Source: Apricaphanius iberus
Taxonomy: Eukaryota > Chordata > Actinopteri > Cyprinodontiformes > Aphaniidae
DNA: 64,000 bases
Direction: 5' to 3'
Assembly: GCA_028564705.1 (NCBI GenBank)
Contig: JAPXFQ010002856.1
Location: 62,001 to 126,000, forward strand
This document shows positions 1-10,252 of the stretch, piece after piece. The notes below the pieces were generated by a model. That model had not been told where the DNA came from. It was given only the letters and a program-made list of their open reading frames with translations, and searched no databases. Position 1 is the stretch's first letter, and each line of letters begins with the position of its first letter. The position numbers were made by a program, and so were the translations under genes.

Positions 1-2394
1 TAAGTGATCAAATCCTTCACTGGGATACCATCTATAGAGGAGAGTTTACAGTCTTTGAAGGTGAAGAGTTCACATTTTCCAATATTTAAATGAAGACCAG
101 ATGCTTTAGAGAATGTCTTTATAGTGTTGATGGCTGTCGCTATCTGAAAAGAGTCTTAAGAACAAAGTAGTGTCGTCTTCCAGTTTACTGATAATTATTT
201 CCTTGTCTACCAATTCGATGCCGTCCAGATGACCAAATTTAATATGATCACAAAGGAGTTGGCCACAAATCATCTTATCGCTCCATTGACTTCCATTCAT
301 TATTTTTTCGGTTTGGGGACCCACGGGCCGACAGGAAGGGGAGGAGACTTATGCTGCATTCAGACCGCATCCGTTGGATACGTCGAGCAACGCATCCAAC
401 AGATGAAGTTTGACGTATGTACTTTTTGGCTTCCACAGCCTGCTTCTGAGAAAAAAAACAACGCATGGGCGGGGCTTCCTCTGTTGCCGTACGTTCTGCA
501 CTATGGTGGATTGTAACGAGAGAGTGGTTTGGCTTTATTAGCTAGATAAAGCTAGACAACGTCGACATCGGGTGCATCAGCGCTGAGTTTGGGGAGTTTA
601 ACCTTTTGCTCCAGGAGCTGCGTATGGATGAGGTTCGCTTTCAGTGCTACTTCCGTCTGTCCTGCGCCTAATTTTACGACCTCCACGGCCGCATCGGAGC
701 TTAAATCTCCTACCAGGACACCAACTACAGGTTTTCTGTTCCTCCTTAGGAGCGCCTGTCCATCTGACTTCGGTAAGTGTTATTTATGATTTTTTAAATC
801 TGCGTTTGTTGAAACCGTTTTCACTGGGAACGCGCTTCATTCAAGATACGTGTATAGTGACATAACTACATTGAGACGCTCTGATTGGTTGCCGCACTGC
901 GTTGACTGCGTTGGGTCCGTCAAAAGTTCAGCTTGCTGAAATTCTGTGACGCATGCGTTTGTACGTTGCCGTATGAAACTCAAGAGTCGTTGAAGGAGCC
1001 AACGTACTCAACGCAACACAGAGCAACTGACGCTGACGCATGAGCTTGGTCTGAATGCAGCATTAGGCTCCCCATGGTATCGAACACTTTACGAAAGTCC
1101 ACAAATAAAATAAAGCTATTGTCCTAATAAAGATCAGAATAATCAATTAGGTCAAAGAAAAATCTGATGTTGTTAGAGATGTCTATTAGTCATAAAGTTA
1201 GTTTGGGCCTCATCAATAATAAAGTTCAATATAGATTTTAATCTTTTTGCAAAGATTTGGGCCGTAATGTTGTAATAATTATTAAGAAGGCAAATAGGTC
1301 TCCAATTATCAATAAAAAGAGGGCCCTTATTTGATTTAGGGATTAAATTGATCTTGGGTTAATGTAGTGGGAAGAAACTGCTTATTAAGACTTTCAGCGT
1401 AAACTTCAAGGAGGAACGGCGCTAGTTGTTCTGCAAAAGTGTTACAGAATTCTGCAGTTAGACCGTCTGGTCCAGGAGATTTATTGTGTTTAAACAGATT
1501 AATTAAAGAGAGGATTTCTCCATGAGTAATTGGTCCATCTCAGAAATTCATCTGATCTTCCTAGTTTTTGTGCCGGGCAGAAAGTTCTCTACATAATCTA
1601 TGTTATAGTTTGATGTGTATATATTTTTATAATGTTGAGCAAAAGGATGAAACTTTTCCTGGATCATCAGTAATGACACAATCCATATTAAGTCTTTGAA
1701 TAGAATTAAGGTTAGCCTGGGACTTCTCTAATTAAAAAAATATGATGAATGCTGCTCTCCTTCCTCTAACCAGCTTCTCCTTGATCTTACAAAAGTTTTG
1801 ACTTTATAAATATAATTTATTTGGTATATAGCTAAATTAATTTTATCATCCTCTGATAGTTTCTCTGGTAAAATCTGAGTTAGAGCAGATATCTTAATGA
1901 CGACATCTAACTCCTCCTTTTATCTGTTTTGCAACCATTGAACTATTTTGCCTCAGAAACTTGGCTGCTTCAAATTTAAAGAGCTCCCAGTTTTGACAGA
2001 AAAGATAATTAACTAAGGCTTTATTCCAGTAATGTAAAATTAGTGAATTCATTTTTTTTCAATCACTTAATGTTTTAAAAGAGAATTGTTTAGTTTCCAA
2101 TAGCAGCTCCTTGGTATTTAAAAAGTATTTTGCCTGAGGGAAACTTTTCAGAGAAACGGCCCTGTGGTCAGTTAATGGAGTCGGTAATATTTTAACTCTA
2201 ATTTTATTTCTAAAAAGTCAGGACTAACCAAAAATCAATTCAAGATTTAGATGAGAATTGGTTATTGCTCCAAGTACATGACTTTAGGTTCTGATTTTTA
2301 ATTCTCCAAATGTCCATTAAATAAAAACTTCTCCATAAAAACAATTAAGCGACCAAATGGGGATGAGTTTGTGCTTGGTGGCCATCTTTGAACT
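1..2394 (-). mobile_element. L1/Tx1-like LINE fragment (reverse transcriptase), interrupted
   Basis: Read on the minus strand, 1066-2394 gives broken L1-type polymerase: SPGPDGLTAEFCNTFAEQL, then NWRPICLLNN and FILFVDFRKVFDT. The frame contains stops and shifts. Positions 1-351 continue it downstream with IIISKLEDDTTLFL (the catalytic A-D-D motif, with Ala replaced) and HLNIGKCELF. The two parts are separated by the MITE at 352-1062. 5' and 3' ends are not seen in the window. A dead copy. Confidence 0.75.
352..1062. mobile_element. MITE with 15-bp TIRs and TTA duplication (Harbinger-like)
   Basis: The ends are perfect inverted repeats, TGCTGCATTCAGACC, flanked by TTA on both sides (349-351 and 1063-1065). 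A 3-bp TTA/TWA duplication is typical of PIF/Harbinger elements. No transposase is coded; the short frames inside are not protein-like. It sits inside the L1-like reverse transcriptase and so is the younger insertion. Confidence 0.8.
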
Positions 2395-2906
2395 AGAGGT
2401 GGGACAAAATATCGATATGGCGAACTATCGCAATATTTTAACTCATGAAAAATCGCGGATTCCAGTCAGTACATTTAGTAAACAAGGAGTGGGAATTAAA
2501 ACCTTTCGTCCTACAAAGTCATACCGGAGAGAACGTAGCAGAAGTTCTTCATAAAGTTCTTAATGAATGGAAGCTTGTCAACAGGAAGCCAGTGGTTATC
2601 ACCAACAATGCCTCAAACATGAGTGTAGCGATTGAGCTAACTGGGTACGACCATGTACAAGATTCGCTCATGTACTCAACCTCGCATCGCAGCGTGCCGT
2701 TAAAGTTCCTGCTCAGGAAAATCTCAACCTTCTTCAAAAGAAGTACAGCTGGGACAGAATCACTGAAGAAAAACCAGCGCCTTCTCCGTCTTCCTCTTCA
2801 CAAGCTCATCGTAGACATGCCAGTTGGTTGGAATGGCGCCTATGAGACGGTCTGCAGGTTCTTTGAACAACAACCAACAATCTGTGCAGCTATCTTATCA
2901 CCAGAG

Positions 2907-3337
2907 GTAATTTTGCTCCTAAGGATAACTCATTATTGTTTCCCAAAGAATTATATTGATATTATAGCGGCACATTTTTTATGAAATGCAATGTTCTGTA
3001 ATAGAAGTGACAAATATTAGTTTTAACACTAAAACAGGACTTTAACAGGTGTTGCATATTTGAATTGGATTTTAGAGTAATAATATTTTAAGCAAAAAAA
3101 CATTAACATTGGCAATTCTGTGTGATGCACCTGGTGACGGACTAGTGGAGCAGCTGTAGTCATGTATTGATGGGACACATTTAATGACTTATCATTAAAT
3201 TAGAAAATTAACAGATATTAACGTAGTGTCCACAGTTAAATTACAATATCATAGCTTTAATTTCATGTTTACATTTTAATAAAAATGACTAATTGAAAAT
3301 GTTAATTTTGTTTTTTCTTTATCCGTTTTCTTTAAAG
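2907..3337 (+). other. Spliceosomal intron in the hAT transposase remnant
   Basis: The coding sequence stops matching at CAGAG|GTAATT and resumes after TTTAAAG|GTGAGG, giving SPEV-RRNV in frame. The 431-base AT-rich gap has GT-AG ends. An intron kept here means the copy was inserted as DNA and not retroposed. Confidence 0.65.
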
Positions 3338-3844
3338 GTGAGGAGGAATGTGACAGATTGTGCTCTAACAGAGACTGACGTTACACATGCAGAAGAGATG
3401 GTTGCAGCCCTTAAACCCATGTTTGTAGCAACAAACAATGTGTGAGAAGTTTCCCACTATTACCATCATTGCCCCACTTCACACTCAACTGTTACGAGAT
3501 ACAATCAGCGCTACTGAAGATCCAGATATAGTTCAGGTTATTAAGGGAGCTTTTCATCAAGACCTTTCAAAGAGATTTCAGTCTGCGGAGGAAAACGATC
3601 TTCTACACATTTCATCAGCTCTGGACCCAAGAGTTAAATCTCTGCTTTTCTTGTCACCTCAACAACAACAAGACACATATTCCAAACTGGTAACAAAGGC
3701 TGCAGCTTTAAACAATGGTGCAGATGTGCTTTTTGACCACTCAAAACAGGAGAATGCTAAGGAGTTGCCCCACACTGAAGAACCTAACAGCAACCTGACT
3801 CCATCCAAACCAAAAAAAGAAAGTCTGCTCTGGTCAGCCTACTG

Positions 3845-4568
3845 CAGTGCTTCTCAATTATTTTCAGCCATGCCCCCCCTAGAGAACAGAATTTTTTTCA
3901 TGCCCCCCGACCCCTAACCACACCGCCAGATTGATATCTGAAAATATTCAATTACTTATTGATACAAACCACTAGCACCAGCACACTGCATACAATATAT
4001 ACTAATTATGAAAAAAAGATGAAATAAGATGAAACTACTACAAATGGTCACATCTTATTTTATTGTTTTAGGTCTTAACACTATTTCCAAGTTCAGTTTA
4101 TTAACTCAGTAGGTAAAATTTAATCCAGACTGCTAAATCTGTGTTATGCTCAGAACAGAAAAAACATCAAATGATTCACTGGGATGTGCATTTTTAAACT
4201 AAACTGTAACATTTAAAGCTTTTTTAAACTGTGAATATTTGTTACCTTACAAAAGCGGGAGCCGCCGGATCACTACAGGACCATCTTTTAATTGTGTAAC
4301 CCATTTTTTGCGGTTAAATTTGGCGATTCGATCTCCCTTTCCCTCACCTCTCTGTGTGGACTTCTTCTGCTGGGCTGAACAGGCCTGTTGAAAAGCTTGA
4401 GCACTGCTGCCACCTAGTGACTGGAGGCTTAATCACCGTTAAAGTATTAATAAAAGCCTCGGCTACCGGGAGGCACAAGGGGGTGGGGGCTGGGGGTGCT
4501 CTGGCGCCCCCCCTACCACCCCTATGCGCCCCCCCAGGGGGGCGGGCCCCACCATTTGAGAAGCCCTG
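3845..4568. mobile_element. Non-autonomous hAT element with 8-bp duplication
   Basis: Ends CAGTGCTTCTCAA and TTTGAGAAGCCCTG form imperfect TIRs. Flanks are GCCTACTG (3837-3844) and ACCTACTG (4569-4576), an 8-bp target duplication with one mismatch, as for hAT transposons. C-rich and G-rich tracts lie just inside the ends. No coding capacity. Inserted into the ZBED-type remnant. Confidence 0.8.
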
Positions 4569-4655
4569 ACCTACTGGGACAGACTTTTCAGAACAATGCC
4601 ATGGCAACAGCATCATCATCATCGCTGAAAGAGGTAAAACAATACCAAGATTGTT

Positions 4656-6175
4656 CCCAGCACTACTTGGAACTATGTTAAAGTCCCCACCCACTATCAG
4701 TAGAAGATTTGGTTATTTAGATATCCATAAAAAAATTTGTGCTTACAGTGTTTTTAATAAAATGCCATTTTCTTTTTTAAAGTTTTATCCATAGATATTT
4801 GCAAGAAGAAAGAATGTACCATCAACTACGGTTGTCCCAATCAGGTTTTTTTTGTACTCTAGTCTGAGTCCGAGTTATTTGATTTTATCCGCTGATACCG
4901 AGTCCCGATCCGATACTTCTATAGGTAATGCATAAAAAAGAATAAAGAAGAGCGAAGAAACTGATCCAGGATGTTATCTTTTTTATTCACCTTAATTTAA
5001 CAATGTTGTTAACAAACAGAGCACTTCTGTGGGGTAGCTTAAACAATCAAGTAATAAATGAATTATTCACTGTTGGACTTTAGTGCAAAAGTAGCTTATA
5101 CATAAAAAAGTCTTTAAAAAAAAATAGTACCTCAGCTTAAATAAACTTAATGAGAAATATAACCTCATGTTAACTGAATGTTTTCTGGATTTCACCAGTT
5201 TATTAGAACGGTGACACAAAAATCTGAAGGCTGTCGGTCATTTTTACAGATTAATATGAACTGACTACGTGTTGCAAATGCGCAGATATTATCAACTTTA
5301 CGCACAGATTCCAGGTAAATAAATCAACTAAACAAAATATTCCTGGACACTTTAAACAAGGCATATGGCTGACTGGGAGCTTGCTGCAAGTTTCTGTGAG
5401 ACACTTCGGTGCGCGACTGCAGCCTTTCCTGTTGGTCAGACACGCTACGATGTGCCAAACACCTGCTGCTGCTTCTTTCCTACGGCGGGTTTTTCTGCAG
5501 CTGAAAGCGTAATTTACGGTTCCGGAAACTGTTTGTTCAGAAACTCGTAGACTTCTGATCGGTTTAATTGGAAAATTGTTTTCCTCACTTTAAAACATTG
5601 GCTGAAGCAACGCGTAATTACAGTCTCCAGTGCGGCAGCGCGTAGATACAGAATCCAGAAATACACCTGACCCCCCATGAGAAACCTGATGACAAAAACC
5701 TCTGCAGCAATCCTTTATGCATTACGGTTCCATGTGGAGCAGGAACCGCAGCAGGTGGATTCTAACTGCAGCTGTTTCATCTCACCTTATTAAGTAGCTC
5801 TCTGTTCAGCTTGCATATTATTTAAAGTGAATAAAAGATAAATGCTATTGAACAGGAGTAGAGATAGACAATAGCCCCACCCACGAGGAATTAAAAACCT
5901 GACGGGTACATATGTATGAGTCCTGATCGGGAGGTAACACCAGATTTAGATCAGAGTCTGAAACTATGTGATCAGGGCCGATTTCTGATCACATGATCGG
6001 AGACATCCCTACCATCAACATTGATATTCAATAACATAATGACCATTAGGGTCTGATTCAAAATGCATAACATTTCCACTGAACTTATTTCTTAGAGAGG
6101 TAACTCCTCCAGATCTTTCTGAACCATGTGAGAACCATAAGTCATCGCTCTATTGTGATTTCCAGAAAGTAGCGT
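4656..6175 (-). mobile_element. L1-like endonuclease fragment, split by a MITE
   Basis: On the minus strand, 6012-6110 gives VTSLRNKFSGNVMHF, then HYVILNINVDGTFFLLANIY, and 4656-4826 continues to GGDFNIVPSS, the L1 apurinic-endonuclease GDFN motif. The MITE at 4827-6011 separates them. Only this small piece of the LINE is present. Confidence 0.6.
4827..6011. mobile_element. hAT-type MITE with exact 8-bp target duplication CCATCAAC
   Basis: Ends TACGGTTGTCCC and GACATCCCTA are diverged inverted repeats of the fish TAGGGATGTCCCGATC class. CCATCAAC occurs exactly on both sides (4819-4826, 6012-6019). The 1185-base interior has no transposase. Repeats of the GATC/CGATCCGAT kind mark both subterminal regions. 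Confidence 0.82.
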
Positions 6176-6958
6176 CCTTTTTTTTGCTACAGTGGAGAGA
6201 CCAACAACTCCTCCAGAGACAGTAACTCCTGAACTAAACTCCACCGGGGCCTGTAATGAATTTACCAGCTTCTTTACTGAAAAGATCTTAAACATCAGAA
6301 GGTCAATCAGTACATCAGTTCCAACCCCAATACCAACATTGAGCCCAATTAACACTCAAGCAGAGAAAATGACTCCAAACAATAAATCAAACAAGATTTG
6401 ATGAAATTATTGACAAACTAAGCTCTGCCACCTGCTGCTTGGATATATATATATAAATAAAGGTCCTCCCAGCCATCAGAGCAAATCTGATCAAAATAAT
6501 TAAGTCATCCGTCCCATCAGGTGTTTTCCCCAAAGCATTAAAAACAGCAATTATCAAACCGATACTAAAGAAGAAGAACATAGACAGCATGTTGATGCAA
6601 AACTACAGAACAATCTCTAATCTCTCATTTATCAGTAAAATTATAAGTCTAAAATTAAAACGTACGTATTTAGACTCGTTTATGAGTAACTGTTTTTACT
6701 TGCTTGTTTTTAATTGTCACACGAATTATTGTCTTAATTACTGTAAATGATTTCTTGTATTAAAAAACTGAGCTTTCTTCAGCACGATCAGTTAATGAAC
6801 TAAACCTGTTTTTTACTCACTTGTCCCTACATTGTTGTATTTTCTTGATTACTTTCTTATTGTAACTACTCATTTGTATTCTAATCATATGTAAAAAACC
6901 TTGAATTGCTCTGTTGAAAGTGTGCTATACAAATAAAACTGCCTTGACTTTTTAACAG
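6176..6958 (+). mobile_element. Rex1-like LINE, reverse-transcriptase start and 3' tail
   Basis: Plus-strand frames give FTSFFTEKILNIRRSIS, then IKSSVPSGVFPKALKTAIIK and PILKKKNIDSMLMQNYRTIS, the conserved Rex1/CR1-group block before the polymerase fingers. The polymerase core is deleted. From about 6670 the sequence is the family's AT-rich 3' end, closing with GTGCTATACAAATAAA and CTGCCTTGACTTT. Non-functional. Confidence 0.7.
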
Positions 6959-6984
6959 ATTGTGATTCTTGAAAAATATATTTT

Positions 6985-8300
6985 TAAACAAACTCTTTTT
7001 TTATCACTAACCTCCAGAAGCAACATGTGTTTGAAATAACTGTAACAGGTTTTACTTGATGCCTTCACGATGTGTGATCACCATCATGGTGGAGCCAAGA
7101 TCCACAGGCGATGCAGGAGTGTGGTGCACTTCCTTCCCTTCAATAATCACAAGGATCTCTGCAAAGTGGGCTCTTTTTCCTTCTTTCCTCGCTTTGTCGA
7201 TAAGAGGCCAGAGCTTTTTTCTGAGTGCTCTATCAGCAGAATTAAGATCCTCGGTGAATCTTAAGTTATTATCCTTCAGGAATGTGCAGCCCTTTGCTTT
7301 CTTGCAGACCAAATCTCATGCAGACCTGGTGGATAATTGAATAATGATTGCTCTGGGCCTCTTCTGATTTCCCTGATATCGGCTAAGACGATGGGTCACA
7401 TCAACGCAGCTTTTAAAAGATGCATTACTCTCCCCAGTGACAGCACAGCAGATGCCAAGCACTTTACTGGTGATATCTTCTTGCTTCTGCTCGGGTTCTC
7501 CATGAAGCCTGAGGTTCCAACACTAATAATATCTCTCGAAGTCATTCATCTTTAATTCCACTTGGGACAGCCTTCTGTCGTTCTTCTCTGCTGCAGCTTT
7601 GACAGTTATGGTTCTGGGTTGGAGTTCGGTAGCGGTGTTAGCTCCGGACTTTCGCTCCGGTTCTAATTATGATCCACAGCCGTCACATCGGGACGGGATT
7701 TCACGTCGCCCATACCAGTAATTTCTTTAGGCTATTTCAATGTTCCTTTTGCTTGGAGTTTCATTTTGAATCCAGCTTCTTTGTCATTTCTCTTAAAACC
7801 TTCAGTAATCAACGACATAGCGATAATGAGAACGTTAGCTGGACTCTTGTTAAGCTAGTAGGCTAACCAGCTAACCAGTCTTCTCTTCAAACTGTTTAAA
7901 ACAGCAGGTGTATTAGTTTTATTTCACACTGATAGATAGTCGTACGGAGGAGTAAACCAGTCACTCACTTTAAGTCCTTAAAATGCAGTTAGAAAGGATG
8001 TAAAACTGCTAAAATCCGATTAGCTCCAAAAATGAACGTCTGCCCTCGCCGCCATCTTGCCTCTTCCCGGTCAATAACTTTCCCGGTCTATTAGCCTCCC
8101 TGCTGGTCAGCAGGCGGCGGTGACTTGGTCCAAACAGACTGCAGACGACCCGCATAATTTAAGCAAATAAGTAAGCGGAGGAAAAGGAACAAATAATGTT
8201 TACCTCAATAGCGATGAGGGAAGAGCGAAGCACCGAATCCATGTCCTGTTGGCGACCGGGTTCTAGAGAGCCGACAGATGGAAATACAGTCAAGCCAGCC
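6985..8300 (-). mobile_element. L1-like LINE: 5' region and ORF1 remnant
   Basis: Minus strand: a GC-richer 5' part (about 8300-7690, with AAGATGGCGGCGAGG), then ORF1 pieces KNDRRLSQVELKMNDFERYY, WNLRLHGEPEQKQEDITSK, VTHRLSRYQGNQKRPRAI and LRFTEDLNSADRALRKKLWP, the RNA-binding and C-terminal domains of L1 ORF1p. Stops and shifts break it. No ORF2 follows, so the copy is truncated. Confidence 0.7.
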
Positions 8301-8484
8301 GACGCTAGCGCTCTATAAACATTAACTTAACGCATATACAGTGCATTACGGTAATATAGTACTGGGGCGCCTGGAAATGTGGAAATAATGAAAGAGATTA
8401 AATGGCGCTTAAAACAGATTGGCATAAACTAAGCTTCACTTGATTGATTAGCGTGTGGCGTAGAGAAGCTTGCCCGGTGGCGAA

Positions 8485-8570
8485 TATTGGAATCATCAGT
8501 ATGTAGGGGCAGGTCCCGCCTTCCTCGCTTCTGATTGGATAGAAGTTCTCTCGCATGATTGGTAAAAGTG
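8485..8570 (-). repeat. Inverted duplicate of a CCAAT-rich segment (copy 1)
   Basis: The reverse complement of this stretch matches 11323-11408 over about 85 bases with only a few differences, including CCAATCATGCGAGAGA, CCAATCAGAAGC, AGGAAGGCGGGAC and TACATACTGATGATTCCAAT. Two CCAAT boxes and a GGCGGG box make it look like a promoter-proximal block. Confidence 0.75.
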
Positions 8571-8589
8571 TTCACATTAATGAGGCTTT

Positions 8590-10252
8590 CATCTGTCTAT
8601 TGAAAAACACAATTTGTATGTTTTTCCAAAGAAAAGAAGGAACCATAGTCTTGATCTCAAATTATATGGGCAGCAACTTAAGCACGTTTATATTATAAAA
8701 TATTTAGGAGTATGGTTTGATGTTAAGCTGAATTTTAAAACACATTCAGAAAATGATTAAGTGCAAAAAAGGTATAAATATACTGAAGTGTTTAACAGGG
8801 TTTAGATGGGGAGCATCAGGTCTGTCCCTGAAAAGGATTTATACTGCACTGGTTCGTTCTGTTTCTGAATATGGAAATATAGTTTATAGTTCAACAGTTA
8901 AAACATCAATGCAGGAACTAGATAGAGTAAAAGCCAAGGCACTTTGTATGTGTTGTGGTGCATTTAGGACAACACCAGTTCCATCACTAAAAGTGGAAGC
9001 AGGAGAAATGCCTTTAGACCTCAGACGACTAAAATGATCCATGTCTTACTGGGTTAATCTGCAGGGCCATGAAGAAACACACCCTACAAAGCAGGTGCTG
9101 TTAGATTGCTGGGAGTATGGGCGCCCATCACGTAGTTATGGGTGGCATGGGAACAGGCAGGCTAAGGAGATGGAAACTGACATCATTGAATGTTGCAAAA
9201 CTGTCATTAGACCAACAATCCCACCCTGGATGTTTTTTTCTCCCAGGTAGATCTGGAGGCTAAGAACATAAAGAAGTCAGGGGTAGATCAAAACGTTCAG
9301 CAATATATTGATATAATGTTTGATGATGCAGTTCAGATTTTTACAGATGCATTAAAAGATCACGTTGGGAAAACAGGGGTTGTAGTCCACAAATTCAATG
9401 TTAATATTTAAAAAAGGACAACAGACCATCTGGCCATTTTTACAGCAGAGATTCTCGCAATAGTTCTGGCTCTACAATGTGTGGAAGAAGTAAAACCCAA
9501 TAAGGCGGTAATTTGTTCAGATTCAATGTCCTCACTTGCATGCATTCAGAGTGGAAAGTCTACATGTATAGACAGGGTCTGTTAGATGAAATTAATCAAA
9601 TCATTTTTAAAATAAATCACCAGAGCATAAACATAGGATTTTTATGGGTCCCTGCAACATAGAAGAGTGAAAGGGAACGAGAAGGCAGACATGCTGGCAA
9701 AAGAAGCTGTTACTTCAGAACTGGCTGAGCTGGATATTGCATTAAGCAGGTCAGAAATTAAAAGTATTATTAAGGACAGAATCAACAGAATGTGGCAAGA
9801 AAGATGGGATAAGGAGGGAAAAGGCAGACACCTGTATAATATACACAAAGAGGTAACAGCTAGTAAAATAAGTGGATTGGAAAGGCAGGAGGAAACATTT
9901 TAACCAGACTGAGGATGGGACACACAAGTTTAAACAGTGGATTATTTATTATTGGGAAACACCAGACTGGAGAATAAACACATTGTGGATTAATAGAAAA
10001 CATAAAACACAAACTTCTAGACTGCACAAAATATTCCAGAGAGGGAAAAGATGAAGAGAGTGGTAATGAAAGATATAACACTGGGAAATGTATTGAATCC
10101 AGCCTGAACACAGTACACAGTTAGGTTTTTCTTTTCTTGTTAAACTGGATCTAAAGTAGCATCCCATTGGATCACACCTCAGCCTGGAAGATGGCGGTAG
10201 TGCACTAAGTATGCAAACTGCCAATAAACATTATAGAAGAAGAAGAAGACTG
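8590..10252 (+). mobile_element. I/Nimb-clade LINE, 5'-truncated, with RNase H remnant
   Basis: Plus-strand pieces: IKYLGVWFDVKLNFKTHSE, LKRIYTALVRSVSEYGNIVY, GAFRTTPVPSLKVEAGEMPL and SYWVNLQGHEETHPTKQVLL, the region after the reverse transcriptase of I-clade LINEs. RNase H follows in broken frames: AEILAIVLALQCVEE, VICSDSMSSLACIQSGKS and KGNEKADMLAKEA. The 3' end carries ATGGCGGTAGTGCACT and a GAAGAAGAAGAAG tail, as in fish Nimb elements. Frameshifts and stops are present. Confidence 0.82.

Larger units (their letters stand above)
2395..4655 (+). mobile_element. ZBED-type hAT transposon remnant with retained intron
   Basis: The left edge GTGGGACAAAATATCGATAT resembles a hAT terminus. From about 2455 the frame gives ZBED/hAT transposase: SHTGENVAEVLHKVLNEWKL, VVITNNASNMSVA, ISTFFKRS and GWNGAYETVCRFFEQQPTIC. 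A GT-AG intron (2907-3337) splits it after SPEV. The second exon reads RRNVTDCALTETDVTHAEEM, then a one-base shift near 3438 and EKFPTITIIAPLHTQLL, HISSALDPRVKSL. The element is further broken by the insertion at 3845-4568. The N-terminal BED finger and the C-terminal dimerization region are missing. Confidence 0.75.
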
